A stretch of 64,000 nt of DNA from positions 129,831 to 193,830 of the forward strand of contig MU270082.1 of assembly GCA_021432635.1 (NCBI GenBank), written 5' to 3'. The notes under the pieces were generated by a model. It was not told the DNA's origin, did no database searches, and worked only from the letters and a program-made list of their open reading frames with translations. This document shows, one piece after another, positions 21,888 to 33,533 of this stretch. The position numbers and the translations under genes were made by a program. Every line of letters starts with the position of its first letter. Positions within the stretch are counted from its first letter, which is position 1. The DNA is from Thozetella sp. PMI_491. Lineage: Eukaryota; Ascomycota; Sordariomycetes; Chaetosphaeriales; Chaetosphaeriaceae.

Positions 21888-23817
21888 TCACTCATCGCTC
21901 ATGTCCATGTAGCTATCCGTCTTGTCCACCTCAGGCTGCCTCGCAACAGCCTTACCCTTGCCCTTCCGCGGTGGCCGGGCCATCCGCTTCTCCATATGCA
22001 CCTTGGCCGCCAGTTTCTGCTGCTCAAGCTCATGCTCGAATCCTTCCATTTCCTCGGGGTCATTGAGGCTAAGCGCGGTCATCCTAAGGCGCGCGTGGTC
22101 GTCGAGTGCCTTGCTGAGGAGCTCCGTCGCAATGGGATCCTGCGGGTGGATGGCGAGGGCCTCATGCAGGACCCTCACGGCCTCGTCTGCTTTGTTCAAA
22201 TCAAGATAGATGAGACCCTTGGCGCTAAAGATGGCCGCGTCCTTGCCGCCTTCGCGCAGCACCTGGTCGAACTCATTGAGGGCTTCCTTGAAGCGGTGCT
22301 GTCGTCGATACGCATGCCCGAGGTTGGTGCGGACACCAAGCCAGGCCTGTGGATCGCTATCCATGTCGTCGGCGACCTTAAGCGCGCTGCGGAACATGCT
22401 GACTGCCTCTTGCAACCGGTCCTGGTGATAGCACACGATGCCCATCTCGTTGAGCAGCAGCGGGTCCGTCTTACAGAGGCCGTATGCAGTCTTCAAAAAC
22501 TCCTCGGCCGCCGTCATGTGGTTCATCGCATGGTTCTGCATGCCCAAGAAGACCTGCGGTAGATGGGTCCCCATGAAGAGCCGAGCCGCTGTTGAGTAGG
22601 CCGAGACGGCCTGATCATGCTCGCCCTCGGCCGCAAACGTGTGGGCAAATCCTATCCAAGCCGCGCCAAAGTGTGCATCCATCATGCTGGCTTTGCTGAA
22701 ATACCGCCGCGCCTCGGCAATCTTCTCCGTCGCAAAGTAATGAGTGGCCACGGCTAGCCACGTCACCGGTTGCTCGGGGTGGTTGTCTGCCAGGTCGTGG
22801 GCAATGACAAACAGCAGGTTCGTCTTTCGCAGCTCGAAAAGGCAGGCAAGGTGGACCGGATACACCGCAAAGTTGTATTTGTCGTCGTTCAAGATGGACT
22901 GCGTGACACTCAGCGCGTCCTTAAAGCGGCATTGAGTGTACAGCAAGTCAGCTCTGGCGAGCAGGAGGTCGGCGTTGTTAGCGAGGCCGTAGTGGGTGGA
23001 AAGGCTCTCGACAGCGGTAGTAAACGCACGGGGGTTCCTGTGCTTGGAGAGCCGGGTGTGGTACAGCATGTGGATGTATTCCGCCGGCTCATCCTCCATG
23101 TCAGGGTCGTCTCCAGGTGCCTTGATAGAGCCATAGTCTAGCGACTCGAGGAACTGGGTCTCCTCGTCCGGGGCCATCAGGTGATTCTTCGTCAGCTCCG
23201 AGAAAGCCTCATAGCACTGCAGGTCGATCCGCACTGCATCCTTGTAGCACTCCTTGGCACGATCAAAGGCATTCTGCTTGGCAAAGCAAACGCCTCGCAG
23301 GTAGCACATCGAAGCCTCGTAGCGGCGGTTAGCCGCCCGCTCCTCGACGGTTCCCAGCTCGTCGCTATCTGCTGACTTGGCGGCTCCGCCAGGGTTGGTG
23401 CGACTAGCAGTTCGCCCGGCCTTTCGCTTGTCACTGTTGGAGATGAGATGGGTTGGGTTCCTGTCGCCCAACAAAGCGAGCGCATCATCAAATCTAGACT
23501 GCTTGATGAAGCAATGTGCAGCTAGGTACCGGCAGGCAACGTTCCGGGCCGTGAGATCTTGCTTCTCGAGCAGCATCTGGGCACGGGTATAGTTGCCTGC
23601 TGCAAAATGGACTTGGGCTAGCCAAAACGCGTCATTATCGTCATCTATTGTGGCGTCTTGTCAGCATGCAGACCACGGGAGAGCGAGCGCGTTCGGGCGA
23701 CGGACTGGTCATGGCGAGGACCTTGTCGCCGACAAAGATAGCAGCATCATACTGGGCCTTGTTGAGAGCATCCTGGCGCCAGTCCCGCAGGAACTTCTCC
23801 ATGTTTGGTTGGGCCAT
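21888..23817 (-). CDS. cut9: anaphase-promoting complex TPR subunit Cut9/Cdc16
   Basis: Scaffold subunit (Apc6) of the APC/C ubiquitin ligase that drives mitotic exit; 622 aa. Exons: 23817-23706 and 23644-21888. The first exon encodes MAQPNMEKFLRDWRQDALNK and ends VLAMT; joining gives NDDNDAFWLAQVHFAAGNY, the first TPR. The donor reads GTCCGT, weaker than usual, but the joined protein fits the family. Repeated TPR helices run to about residue 550, including TWLAVATHYFATEK, AWIGFAHTFAAEGEHDQA and LLLNEMGIVCYHQDRLQEA, characteristic of Cut9/Cdc16. A segment of low complexity (about residues 115-140) and a basic C-terminus rich in KGKGK are probably disordered. Its partner Cdh1 is encoded at 55965-57920. 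Confidence 0.92.
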
Positions 23818-25303
23818 CTTGTCTGAGATGACAGTACATGGGAGCCTCTATCCCCCGTACCTAGAGTAATGACGGCCTCGAGGCTAGGTGCAGAGTTGAG
23901 CTGCCACCAGTCACCGCAGAACGGGCCGCCAAGACAAACTAGAAAGTGGTTAGTGCAAGTTGTAGCAATTGGGCCTTAGAGTCCCCCAAGCTAGAGGACG
24001 TAGAAAAGCTTGCAAAGGCTGGCGGCGGGTCTAGTTGCCACAACACACCTGTCAACAAACCCAGCGGCAGCTCTCTCTCTCTCTTCCACTATTAACGATT
24101 ATCTGTAGCCTCGGCCTCGACACCGTCCAAGGCGACAGGGCGTACGGTCCACAGTCTGGCAAGGTATCTCAGAATTCCGCCCACATAGCCTGCCAACAAC
24201 GCCCTAGTAGGTTGGGGACGAGAGCGCACAGCTGAGCAAGGATAAGCCAGCAAAGAAAGATAGCAGGCAGCTAGCTGTGCGGAGAATAACGGCAATGGGC
24301 TAAATGCAAAAAAAGAAGAGGCGATGGGAGGCAACGGGTAGCAAGTACGCATGCAGCCTTGTAGTCGTCCGGCAAGGCCAGTGAGGGGTGATCAGGTTCG
24401 CAAGGACGCGCTCGCTTCGCGTTGATGGTAGTGGTGGGGGAAGCTAGCCTCGCGGTCTCATGTGAGGAACCAAGGAGAAGGTAGGGTGGGGCAAGCTGGA
24501 GCTTTGCCCGCAACGCCACTTGTAGAAGGAGCGGCCCGAGGTTTAGCCCCCAGAACACAAACCGTCCTTCTGGCGATTCACACTGGAGCAACACGCGGTG
24601 GCAACGCCTCGGTGGCAACGCCTTGGACCAGGGATTGGGAAATAGATGGAATTGGATTTAGTGCTCTCTACCAGTCTGTTTTTTTTAGGCATTTCGCTAG
24701 CTAGCAGGCCAGCTAGGTGAAGCATCCACCACACACATGCACATAGAGAAGCAGAACCCGTGCTTGGGTCGCCCCTAAATCCATATTTGCGCGAGCCTGT
24801 GCAAATAAATATCCAGCGCCATTTCTCCCGCTCTAAAGTGCCCCTGCGTGCCGATTTCCCACAGCAGCACCGCAGATAGGTGCGTTGAGGGTTAGGCAAG
24901 CGTGAAGAGGTGTAGAAAGCGGTATGTGTGCCAAGGGACTACACGGGCATGTGCCTGGGCGGCTAGGTAGACAACTTCAGATGCCAGGGAATCCAGCGGT
25001 AACAACAAAGTGAGGCTACAAATCTAGAGAACGATAGGTATACTGGCAGCAATCGAAAGGCCGAGTCAAGTAACAATGATGATTTATAAGGAGATGTCTA
25101 ACGAGTCTATCAACAATTCTGTTGTGTTTTTTTGTCCTTTCATTTCCAGACAGCTTCCTGTCGGTCAAGTCTAAATTTCAAGGATCGATGACGGACGAAA
25201 ACAAAGAACAAAAGCATAATATCCAGCCTCCTTTCAACTTTAGCATATATCGAGATAGCCCTCCCTCGGAGCAGACTTCTTGGCTCTCAGCACCATGCGG
25301 CTA
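23818..25303. other. intergenic, cut9 upstream and ODC downstream
   Basis: About 1.5 kb without a gene. A telomere-like GAGGGTTAGG lies at 24887-24896. The left part is the cut9 promoter and the right part the ornithine decarboxylase 3' region. Confidence 0.5.
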
Positions 25304-26755
25304 TTACACCAGCTGCAGAAGAGCCTTGGCCCCCGGCTCGCTACAGACGTAGATAACATCATGGTCGTTCGAAAAGCCGTTGAAGTTGGTCGCCGAGCAC
25401 CTAGTGTAAGCGCCCATGTCCTCAAAATAGAACCAGTCGCCGGCATCGAGTTCAGTATCGAAGCGGATACTGTCCGAGATACGGTCGATGCCATCACAGG
25501 TAGGGCCCCAGATACTATATTCGATACCGTTCGCCTTCGAGACAGACTCGGCTGCGGCGGTGCCGTAGAACGTACACCCACTGGCGCGCAGGACCTTAGC
25601 CTCCGGGTGCTGGTGGTCAAACATGATGCTACTGAAGTTGCCGTATAGCCCGTCGTTGACGTACACCATGTAGCTGGTCTCGCCGTTCGGATCCTGGATG
25701 GTGCGGCGTGAGATAATGTGGCAAGCCAGCGTGTAGGCCGAAGAGGCGTAGTACCGGCCGGGCTCAGCGATCAGGTTGACCCCCAAGTGAGGCGGAAAAT
25801 ACTCGTCGAGGGCAGCGCGCAAGACGCCCGCCATCTCTTCGAAGCTGCTGTCCGGGACGAAGCCTCCTCCAACGTCCAGGGTCTGGAGTTGGTAGCCGTA
25901 GGCAGCGGCCTGCTGGAACACGACGTGGGCATCTCGGACTGCCTTGAGGAAGGCCAAAGGGTCCGAGGCTCCGGAGCCAACGTGGAAGCTGACTCCCACG
26001 ACGTTCAGTCCCAGCCGGCGCGCCAGGGCCAGGAGGCTGTCAGTAGTATCGAGGGAAGCCCCGAACTTCAGACTAAGGCGGCACAGCGACGAAGAGTCGT
26101 CAGTGAGAATGCGGAGGTAGAGCTCGGCGTCCGGGAACTGGCGCGCAATCTTGTGGAGCTCGTCGGCGTTATCGAAGGTCATCTGACGGACTCCCTGGCG
26201 GGACACGTAGCGCAGGTAAGAGCTCGTCTTGCACGGCTGCGCATAGATGATGCGAGACGGGTCGACGCCCATGCGCAGCACCTGCTCGATCTCGGCCTTG
26301 GAGGCACAGTCAAAGCCGGTGCCGAGGCTGCCCAGGAGCTGCAGGAGCCTCTGGTCAGGGTTGCACTTGACGGCTGGGCACACGAGTCAGCAAGCAGTTC
26401 CAGTCAACAATTCGAGGTGAGAATGGCAAGTGGAGGGGTTCATACCATAGAAGGGCTTGACGCGGGGCAGGTTCAACTTCCAGCGCATGTGCTGCCGGTA
26501 GACCTCGCCAAGGTCGCACACGTAGAACGTGTCTTCGTCTCCGGCCTCGCAGGATTCATGGTCGATACTCTGCACCCGCTGGTGCATGGCCTCGCCAATC
26601 AGCTGCTTGGGCGAAAGAGTTTCACGGTAGCCGCCATGATGGGGTAGCTGCTGCTGCTTCGCAAAGCCGTTGATTGTGTCCTTTATAAAGACATGGGGAT
26701 TCTTCTCCAGATCGAAGTTGGTGATAGAATCGAGGAGAGCAGCTGCCATAACCAT
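25304..26755 (-). CDS. ODC1: ornithine decarboxylase
   Basis: PLP-dependent group IV decarboxylase that converts ornithine to putrescine, the first step of polyamine synthesis; cytosolic homodimer, 459 aa. Exons 26755-26446 and 26373-25304 with a 72-nt intron that carries an in-frame stop. Splicing rebuilds VKPFYAVKCNPDQRLLQLL with the PLP-binding Lys106. Other family sites: FHVGSGASDP (His234 stacks on PLP), DVGGGF, EPGRYYA, and WGPTCDGID with the catalytic Cys396. The N-terminal extension of about 65 residues is normal for fungal enzymes. The 140 nt before the ATG show no upstream ATG; a TATTAAAA lies roughly 105 nt upstream. Confidence 0.96.
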
Positions 26756-29639
26756 ACCCGTGAGGTTTTGGGGGGTTCCGTGCGTAGAATAGGAAGATGG
26801 AGGGTCGGATGGGGTGTACGTCCGTGAGGATGTCTAGTTTTTGATGCCTGGGTTTTTAATAGGCGTTAGGGGGGTCGGAACTGGTAGCAGACTTGTCCCG
26901 GTGCGGTCTGGCGAGGTCTTCTCGACTCTCCCTCCGTGAGAGGAAGAACCTCAGAACCCGTCCTATGCGGCAGCTGGTTGTTGGGGGTAAATTGGGGTCC
27001 TTGGTTGGGGGAGGAGTCGAACAAAAAAGACTCGAGCTCCTTAGGCTGCCTCAGTCGCCGGCGGTGGGAGGGAGTTGATGATGTGAAAGGTCTTCCGGAG
27101 GCTGAAATCTTGATCCGAGACGAGGTCGACGGCCGAGGGGGCCGTGGTGGCGGGTTGTGCCTTTGAGGAGACCAAAGGCTAGTCAGGCGAGGAGGGGAGA
27201 GGAAGCTGACGATCACGTTAGCACTCGCTCCGCAGCGAGAGGCGATATCCGGCCCGTCTCGGGGGTGCTCCCGCCAAGTCAATGTCTTCTTGGACGTCAG
27301 GGTGGAGGTTGGAGGGGAGAAACCACGGGGAGGTATCTAACATGCCGGTTTTGTGTGGAGGCCAAAGCCGGCATGTGACGAGACGGGACGAGACTGGATG
27401 CGGCAGGAATCGGGAGCAGCGGGCTCGGTCTTGCGGAGGGGGCGCGACTTACCAATTGTCTCCTGGCGAAGGGCGCGAGCGCGGATTGTCTGGTGGTGGA
27501 GAGGCAGTGGTAGCGAAGCAGCGATGGCTGAGTGAAGAGTGGTTGTGGGAGGCAGAAGGGTGAGGTGGACTATGAGGTGGTGGGAGGGGGGTAGGCACCT
27601 TTGCTGTAGTGGCGGGGTGTGCGGAGGGCAGGTCCCTTTTCTTGATTTCGCACAGAAAATTCTTCACCACTGCGCCAGAAGCTAAAGCTACTTCCGAGAC
27701 CCAATTTTCTACGAGCGCTTCCGTGTTCATACTACGATACTACGGGCCGCCCAGGGATTCCCCGTTTAGCGCTCCACTAGTCGGGTGGCTACCCATAATG
27801 CCGAGGGCATCGATCAGGAGGGGCAGGTAGCCCGAGCTCTGGGGCGCCTTCTGTCCTCGTGTCCCCCTTTCGAGCTCGTTAGATTAGATCCGCCCAGGGC
27901 ACCCAGTTGGCCCAGGGCACCGAGTTAGGTTCATGGTTGATGGGTCTCCAGCACGCCGACGGGGTGCTGTGCTCAGATCCGCCCGAGCTTGAACACATCA
28001 AAGGGAACCCGGAGCGAAAAAGTAACGGCGTGTGAAGTAATAGACCTGCCACTAGCCTTCGATGGCCCCGGCAGAAGCTTCAGAAGGACCGAGACAGCCA
28101 ACCAGCTGGAAAGGACTACATAGGAGTTACTTCGCAAATGTTGCAACCGCCCCGTACCCCCCAAGAAAATCCCTCGTACAGAGCATTGTTGGGTTGTTGG
28201 TCAAAGAGATCTCGATGCAAGCTCTCAGACCTTTCCTAAAAAAATTCCCAGTTTGCCGAGCTTGTCCACTGCATGTACAGAAACCCGGGAGCAGGCATGT
28301 CTCACTCCGCTCCCATCGGCCACTGGCATCCACGCACTGCCGAAGGGGGATGGTGTGCACAACCCCTCCGAGCTACTGCAGCTCCAGACCGCAACTTCGT
28401 GGTGCAATGGAGTCCTTGACTTGCGACGCCAGCTCCGGCCGTCGCTTAGCGAGAGGGGCAGGCAAGAGCTGCAGCTGGGTGCGCTCGCGTCTGACTACAT
28501 AGTATGCACCCCCCCCCTTCCCAGAGCAACAAGCCGGACGCTGGGGCCGTAAGGGCAGGAAAGCAAAGCAAGGGGCCAAAGAAAATACCGCACCAGGGGA
28601 GGCCTCTGGATTAGCCGGCGTCGATGATGTCCTCGACCGTCACCGTGTGAACTATCTCTCACTGGGACGCCGGCCAGCGTGGGCGCGGCCCCGCCGAGGC
28701 GTGGCAGCAGATGGCAGCAGAGTGCCCGGAAATGGAGTGCGCTGGAGGTCAGTCACAAGAGGGAGGAGGCGTACGTATACCGCGCCCCTCGCGCTCGTGC
28801 AGCAGATCACTGCCGGGACTGTGCAGCCAGAGAGGTTGCTGTACATGATGGCACAGGAAATGGGCCAACAGCATTGGCTGTCCCATCTGCCTGTCATCTG
28901 CCCCCTGGCCCAGATCTATCAGATGGACCTTCGCCTTCTCCATAGGTTTGCCCCCGTGCGCCCCCCAACCCGCCTGGGCTAGAGCTGCATCGGCGGCCAG
29001 GGGTAGTGACGTAAGCGGGGCAGGTAACGAAAATTCCACTCCAGCGTCTTGAGACATCAACAAAGCCTACTTTCGCCCGAAGCCCTCTTTGTGTTCCCTG
29101 GACACTAGGTCAGCCCTACGAGAAAGAAATGGTACATGTACTCCAATCCTTAGTCTGCCAATCCATAGCTCAGGAAGGGCAGCTCTGTGAGAAGGAGCGC
29201 CGGCCTACAAGGGGTCGTCGTCAGACAACCCCGGCCTTTGATCTTGCGTTATTTAGTGATCCCAGAGCTACTTAAAGCAAAAGCTAAGAGACGTTTGTAT
29301 CTGTAACGCGGATCCGGATATTGGGAGCACTAGGCACAATTTCTTCAAGTTAATAACAGCTTAGGTGCTCGGCGGCTCATATGGAAGCTGCTGTTGGCTG
29401 CAGCGAAAGGGGGCCAGATAGGAGCAGAGGAGGGCATCACAGCTGGTTCCAAGTCAGATAGCAAACTCAGGATTAGGTGGAAATCGGTGCGCGGAGATAG
29501 TTTGCCAAACCTCTCCACTCATAGATGAGCATAGCCTCATATTAGAGATGGGTATAGTCGTAGCTGGTGTACAAAGGTAAGTTTACAAAATCCCTCATGC
29601 TTGGGAAGGGGTGACCTGTGTGTTGGCCGCCCCTACGCG
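26756..29639. other. 2.9 kb gene-free region
   Basis: Between the ODC promoter and the 3' end of the Cym1 gene. All open frames are short and without domains. The stretch from about 29,100 to 29,630 is visibly richer in A and T than the genes. It may hold a long ODC leader, which is known to matter for polyamine control in Neurospora, or non-coding RNA. Confidence 0.45.
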
Positions 29640-32600
29640 TCACTGGGATCCGTTGATGTCAAGCTCTTGTACTCTCCAGGAGCCGTCAACCCAATCCCGC
29701 TTTTCTCCAAGGAAGACAAGGCGTTCCGAGTCGTTGGCGAGAGCATCGACGATGTACTTCTGCGCGGCCTCTCGGACTTGATCCTTGGTGACATCGAGCA
29801 GCTGTTCACGCCGTCTCTGCCGCAAATCTTCGTCCACGCCGTAGAGGAACCTGCCCATGCCTTCTTCGTTCACGGAGCGAGGGGCATCAACGCCTTGGAA
29901 GACTGAGATCTTAGCTTCTTCCAGGTCACGGTCTGTCCATTGCTTATCGACCGCCCAGCGACCTGCATTTCGCATGATGTTGATAGTGTTAAGAGGATTA
30001 GGGTCTCGGTACGAGTAGAACCCAAACACGCCCTCCAGCGCACGAGAGTAGGCTCCGCCTCCGTAGGCTCCACCCTTCTCGCGGATCTCGTGATGCAGGT
30101 GCTTATGCGTCAGAAGCTGCGCGAGAATCTGGAGCGGGGCGCCTTCTGGCGATGTGTAGGAGGCGGTCGGCAGCGCGAGAGCGCCATAGTAGACCTGGTA
30201 CGGCAGAGGGTAGAAGGACTTGATGTTCCGCGAGAGATCAGGGGCCTGGCGCGTGGGGAAAGGTCTTGCCTTGGCCGGGAGGGAGCCCAGGAAGCCACGT
30301 AGCGCGGCCGAGTTGGCTGTGACGCTTTCACTGTCGCATGTGACGGCTGCGCGAATATTGCCAACGAGCGCAATCTCCTGGATCCGCTTGAGCTTTGCGA
30401 TGACATCCTCAAGTCGGTCGGACTCGGGACGGTTCGCCAATGAGGTGATTAGCTGTACCTGCGAGAGGCCGCCGACTTGCTCCTTGAGGTATGCATCGCG
30501 TGTTAACCCAGCCTCCGCAGAGCGGCGGGCAAACGAATGTCCGGATGAGGCGATGTCGTTCACAACCCCGTCCGCGCCAGCCTGCAGGAGCTCTCGGATC
30601 TGCGGAACAGCCTCCGGGCTGTCGAAGTCAGTGTCCACGACTACGCGACGAATCAAGTCAAACATGACAGGGACATTGCGATCTAGCGCCATTCCTGTAA
30701 AGATAAGACCCTCGCTCGCTCGTGTGAAGTCTGTTGGCGAGGAGGATGAGTGGTACCCCACCGATACTCCTCCCGTCTTGAGCTTAATCATGTCCTCGAG
30801 CTGTTCCGTAGTCAGGTCCTTGGTTCCAAGCCGCATAATGGAGTCGGTGAAGAGGGGGATGAGAGATCGGAGCTCGTCAGGGAGGTTCTCGAGCGTATTG
30901 ATAGCTCGGAAATAGGTCAACCCGTTGGTAGGCGCCTCATGCCATTGAATCCTGGCGCTCTGCACAACCTCGTCCCGAAGCACAGCCGACTCTTTTTGCC
31001 GCGGGATGTCTTGCACATGAACGCTGGGTAAGCAGCTGAGGTCCTCCGTGAGGGATTTCCCCTGCTCCGCTAGGAGTTCTGATTCCCGCTCCTGGAAGGC
31101 AGCGCGGGCTTGGGGCATGCCGCCGGCTGCATTGGCCGCATCCGAGATCTTTTCAGCCAAGCGAGCTTCCTCCTCCTTCGCGAGTTCCTGGCTGAACTCC
31201 GGGGAAGGTGCCATCGTGAATTTCAGTGTGTTATCGTTCAGCAGGTATTTGTCCATAAGTCCCTCGAGGTACCCTCCCTTCTGGAGCTCAGCCTCGAAGG
31301 CAGTAATGGTGTCATTCCAGGCCAAGGACTCGAATGGGTCGATGCCCGTAAACCACTTGGGTTTAAGACGTTGAAGCATAGACATTCCAAAGTTCGCCGT
31401 CTTATGCTTGAGCCCAACTTCGAGTTGGTGCAAGTAACCATCGATCTTAGACCTCTCAAAGCCTTTCTCGCGGGCAGAGCGAAGTATGTTTTGGACCTCG
31501 GACTTCAGCTTGGGCACGTCTGCCTCCTGGACCCCCGTGAGCCCGACTGAGAAAATCCCCAGCTTCCCTGAACTGTCATATCCCGTATTGGGACTCCAGT
31601 CACTGCCCAGCCCAGCCTCGATCAAGCCTTTGTACAGCGGCGAGCCATAACCGTCCATGAGCAGCGCAGAGACCAGGGCAAGGGAAAAGGACTCGACGAC
31701 GTTGCTCGTCTCGCCCAATACCCAGGAGATGGACGTCTTGTATTGCTTGTTGGCATCGACGAGGGGATCGACTGGGCCAAGGAGCGTGACTTCTCTTGGG
31801 CCGCTGCTCAGATCAATAGGACGGTGGATCTTCAAGTCGCCTCGGATCCTCTCGAATGCTCCAAGTTGGGCGTCGATCTCTCTCAGGTGGTCCGTCAGGG
31901 GCATGTCGCCATAGGTGAACAATTTGGCGTTGCTAGGGTGGTAGTTCTCCGCGTGGAATCGTTTCAGCTGCTCGTAGGTAAGATCAGTGATCTTCTGAGG
32001 GTCACCTCCGGAGTTGTTGATATCCGGGAAGATGTGGTCCTGAAAACGAATGTAGTAGAGGTACCCAGCATCCGACATCTGTCCCTTCATCTCGTTGTAC
32101 ACGACACCCTTGAAGACCAGTTTGGCCTCGTCCGGCTTCCCGTCGCCTTCGGTGCCGACCGGTGCCTGCGGGTTCTCCGGCCCAATGCGCCACCCTTCTT
32201 GTGTAAAGTCGGACTCCTTCAGTAGTGGACGCAGTGTGGCGTCGAGGTAAACCGACATCAAGTTCTTGAAGTCTTGCGCATTGGTGGTTGCGAACGGGTA
32301 GAACGTGTGGTCGGAGGCTGTAAAGGCGTTCATGAAGTTGGAGAGAGTCCGAGGGAGCATCTTGAAGAAGGGATCTCGGATGGGGTACCTAAGACAGCCC
32401 AGGTTAGAGACGACTTTTGCAAGGCGAGGGCGGGGTGCCCGGAGGCGATGCCTTACTTCTCGCTGCCACAGAGAGTGGTGTGCTCCAGGATATGGGGGAT
32501 GCCTGTATCGTCCGGGGGGTTCGTCTTGAACCCGATGGAGAACACATTGTTGCCGTCATTGCGGGCTATGTGAAGATGTTCAGCGCCCGTCTTGTCGTGC

Positions 32601-32746
32601 TGAAGGTGCAGCGCGGTCAGTTCGAGCTCTGGAACCTGCTTGGTCCTGAGCAGGGTGAATCCGTGAAGCTTCTCGCCGGGCTTCGGATACTGGGAGAGGT
32701 CGGTGACTGCTCTCCGAGCCGCGCCTTTGGCCGCGTTGCGCAGCAT
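29640..32746 (-). CDS. CYM1: mitochondrial presequence protease Cym1 (PreP)
   Basis: M16C metallopeptidase of the mitochondrial matrix or intermembrane space that degrades cleaved presequences and other short peptides; 1012 aa. Exons 32746-32457 and 32388-29640 with a 68-nt intron. The start [14 protein letters not shown] is basic and amphipathic, a mitochondrial targeting sequence, followed by [16 protein letters not shown]. The inverted zinc motif is HILEH (His85, Glu88, His89), and [17 protein letters not shown] spans the splice. [21 protein letters not shown] and the later QEGWR block carry the remaining zinc-site Glu region; the second half is the inactive peptidase repeat that closes the chamber. 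Length equals that of other fungal Cym1. It is divergent from the taxilin gene. Confidence 0.95.
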
Positions 32747-33533
32747 TCTGAGGTCTCTGGGGAAGTTCGAAATAGCCAAATGGTGTCTTTGGCCTCTCTT
32801 CAGCTCAGCAGCAGTGTCTACCGAGTGGGCATTGCCTGGCGCAACAACGATGCAAGCAAGCGTGCGATGGAGTACGAGCGCCAAGTCAGGCCTAGGTTCA
32901 ATTTTGAGCGAGTGGCGCCCCAGTGAGAAAAATAGAAAAATGTATTGCCCCTGCTGCCGGCTCATACGTCAGCTGCAGGGCGAGCGGCCCACTGTAAATC
33001 CCAGAATTTGGTAAGTGCGATTAGGCGCAGGGATTGAACACCCATTTGGAGAGAAGAATACGCACCAAGGAGCGTCGGGGGGGCGCCCACTGGAATCACT
33101 TTCGAATCCATGCATTCTCCAAACTATGATCCCACCCGTCTCCCCCCCATCTACCTGCAATATAATAGCATCTTGGATCTTTTGTGCCACTAATTCAAGA
33201 CAATACCTATCCAGCAATTCGGATTGGTGTTGGGCTGAGGAGGTCACACAAGCTAGCCCGACAGTCCGTGCTGCCATCCAATAACTCTGTTGCTCACTAT
33301 CCCCGATTTGCGTCCCGGCCGATTAACCGACTCCATCTTGCATCTCGGTTTAGTCGGCCATTAGCACAGCAAACTCTTTGATGAGCCTGACATCGACTAC
33401 GACCACAGCGCGGCTACACGACAGAGCCCTTTGATCTGCCGAACGAGCCTTAGCTGGTGCGCAACCCTCGGCCGCCCTTGGGCCAGGATCCCCTGCTAAC
33501 TCTGGCGTTTGCAGCAGTGGCTGCGGACAGAAA
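32747..33533. other. divergent spacer, CYM1 and taxilin
   Basis: About 790 nt between two divergent starts; shared promoter region. No further gene or clear element seen. Confidence 0.5.

Noticed and set aside
21828-22562. 244-aa plus-strand open frame opposite cut9
   Set aside because: Antisense shadow of the TPR gene.
25718-26647. 309-aa plus-strand open frame opposite ornithine decarboxylase
   Set aside because: Mirror frame of a GC-rich, strongly conserved gene; no domain pattern, and ODC on the other strand is certain.
30220-30915. 231-aa open frame opposite CYM1
   Set aside because: Antisense shadow of the protease.
33014-33381. Short frames between CYM1 and taxilin as an extra gene
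   Set aside because: Too short, no motif, and lying in a divergent promoter region.
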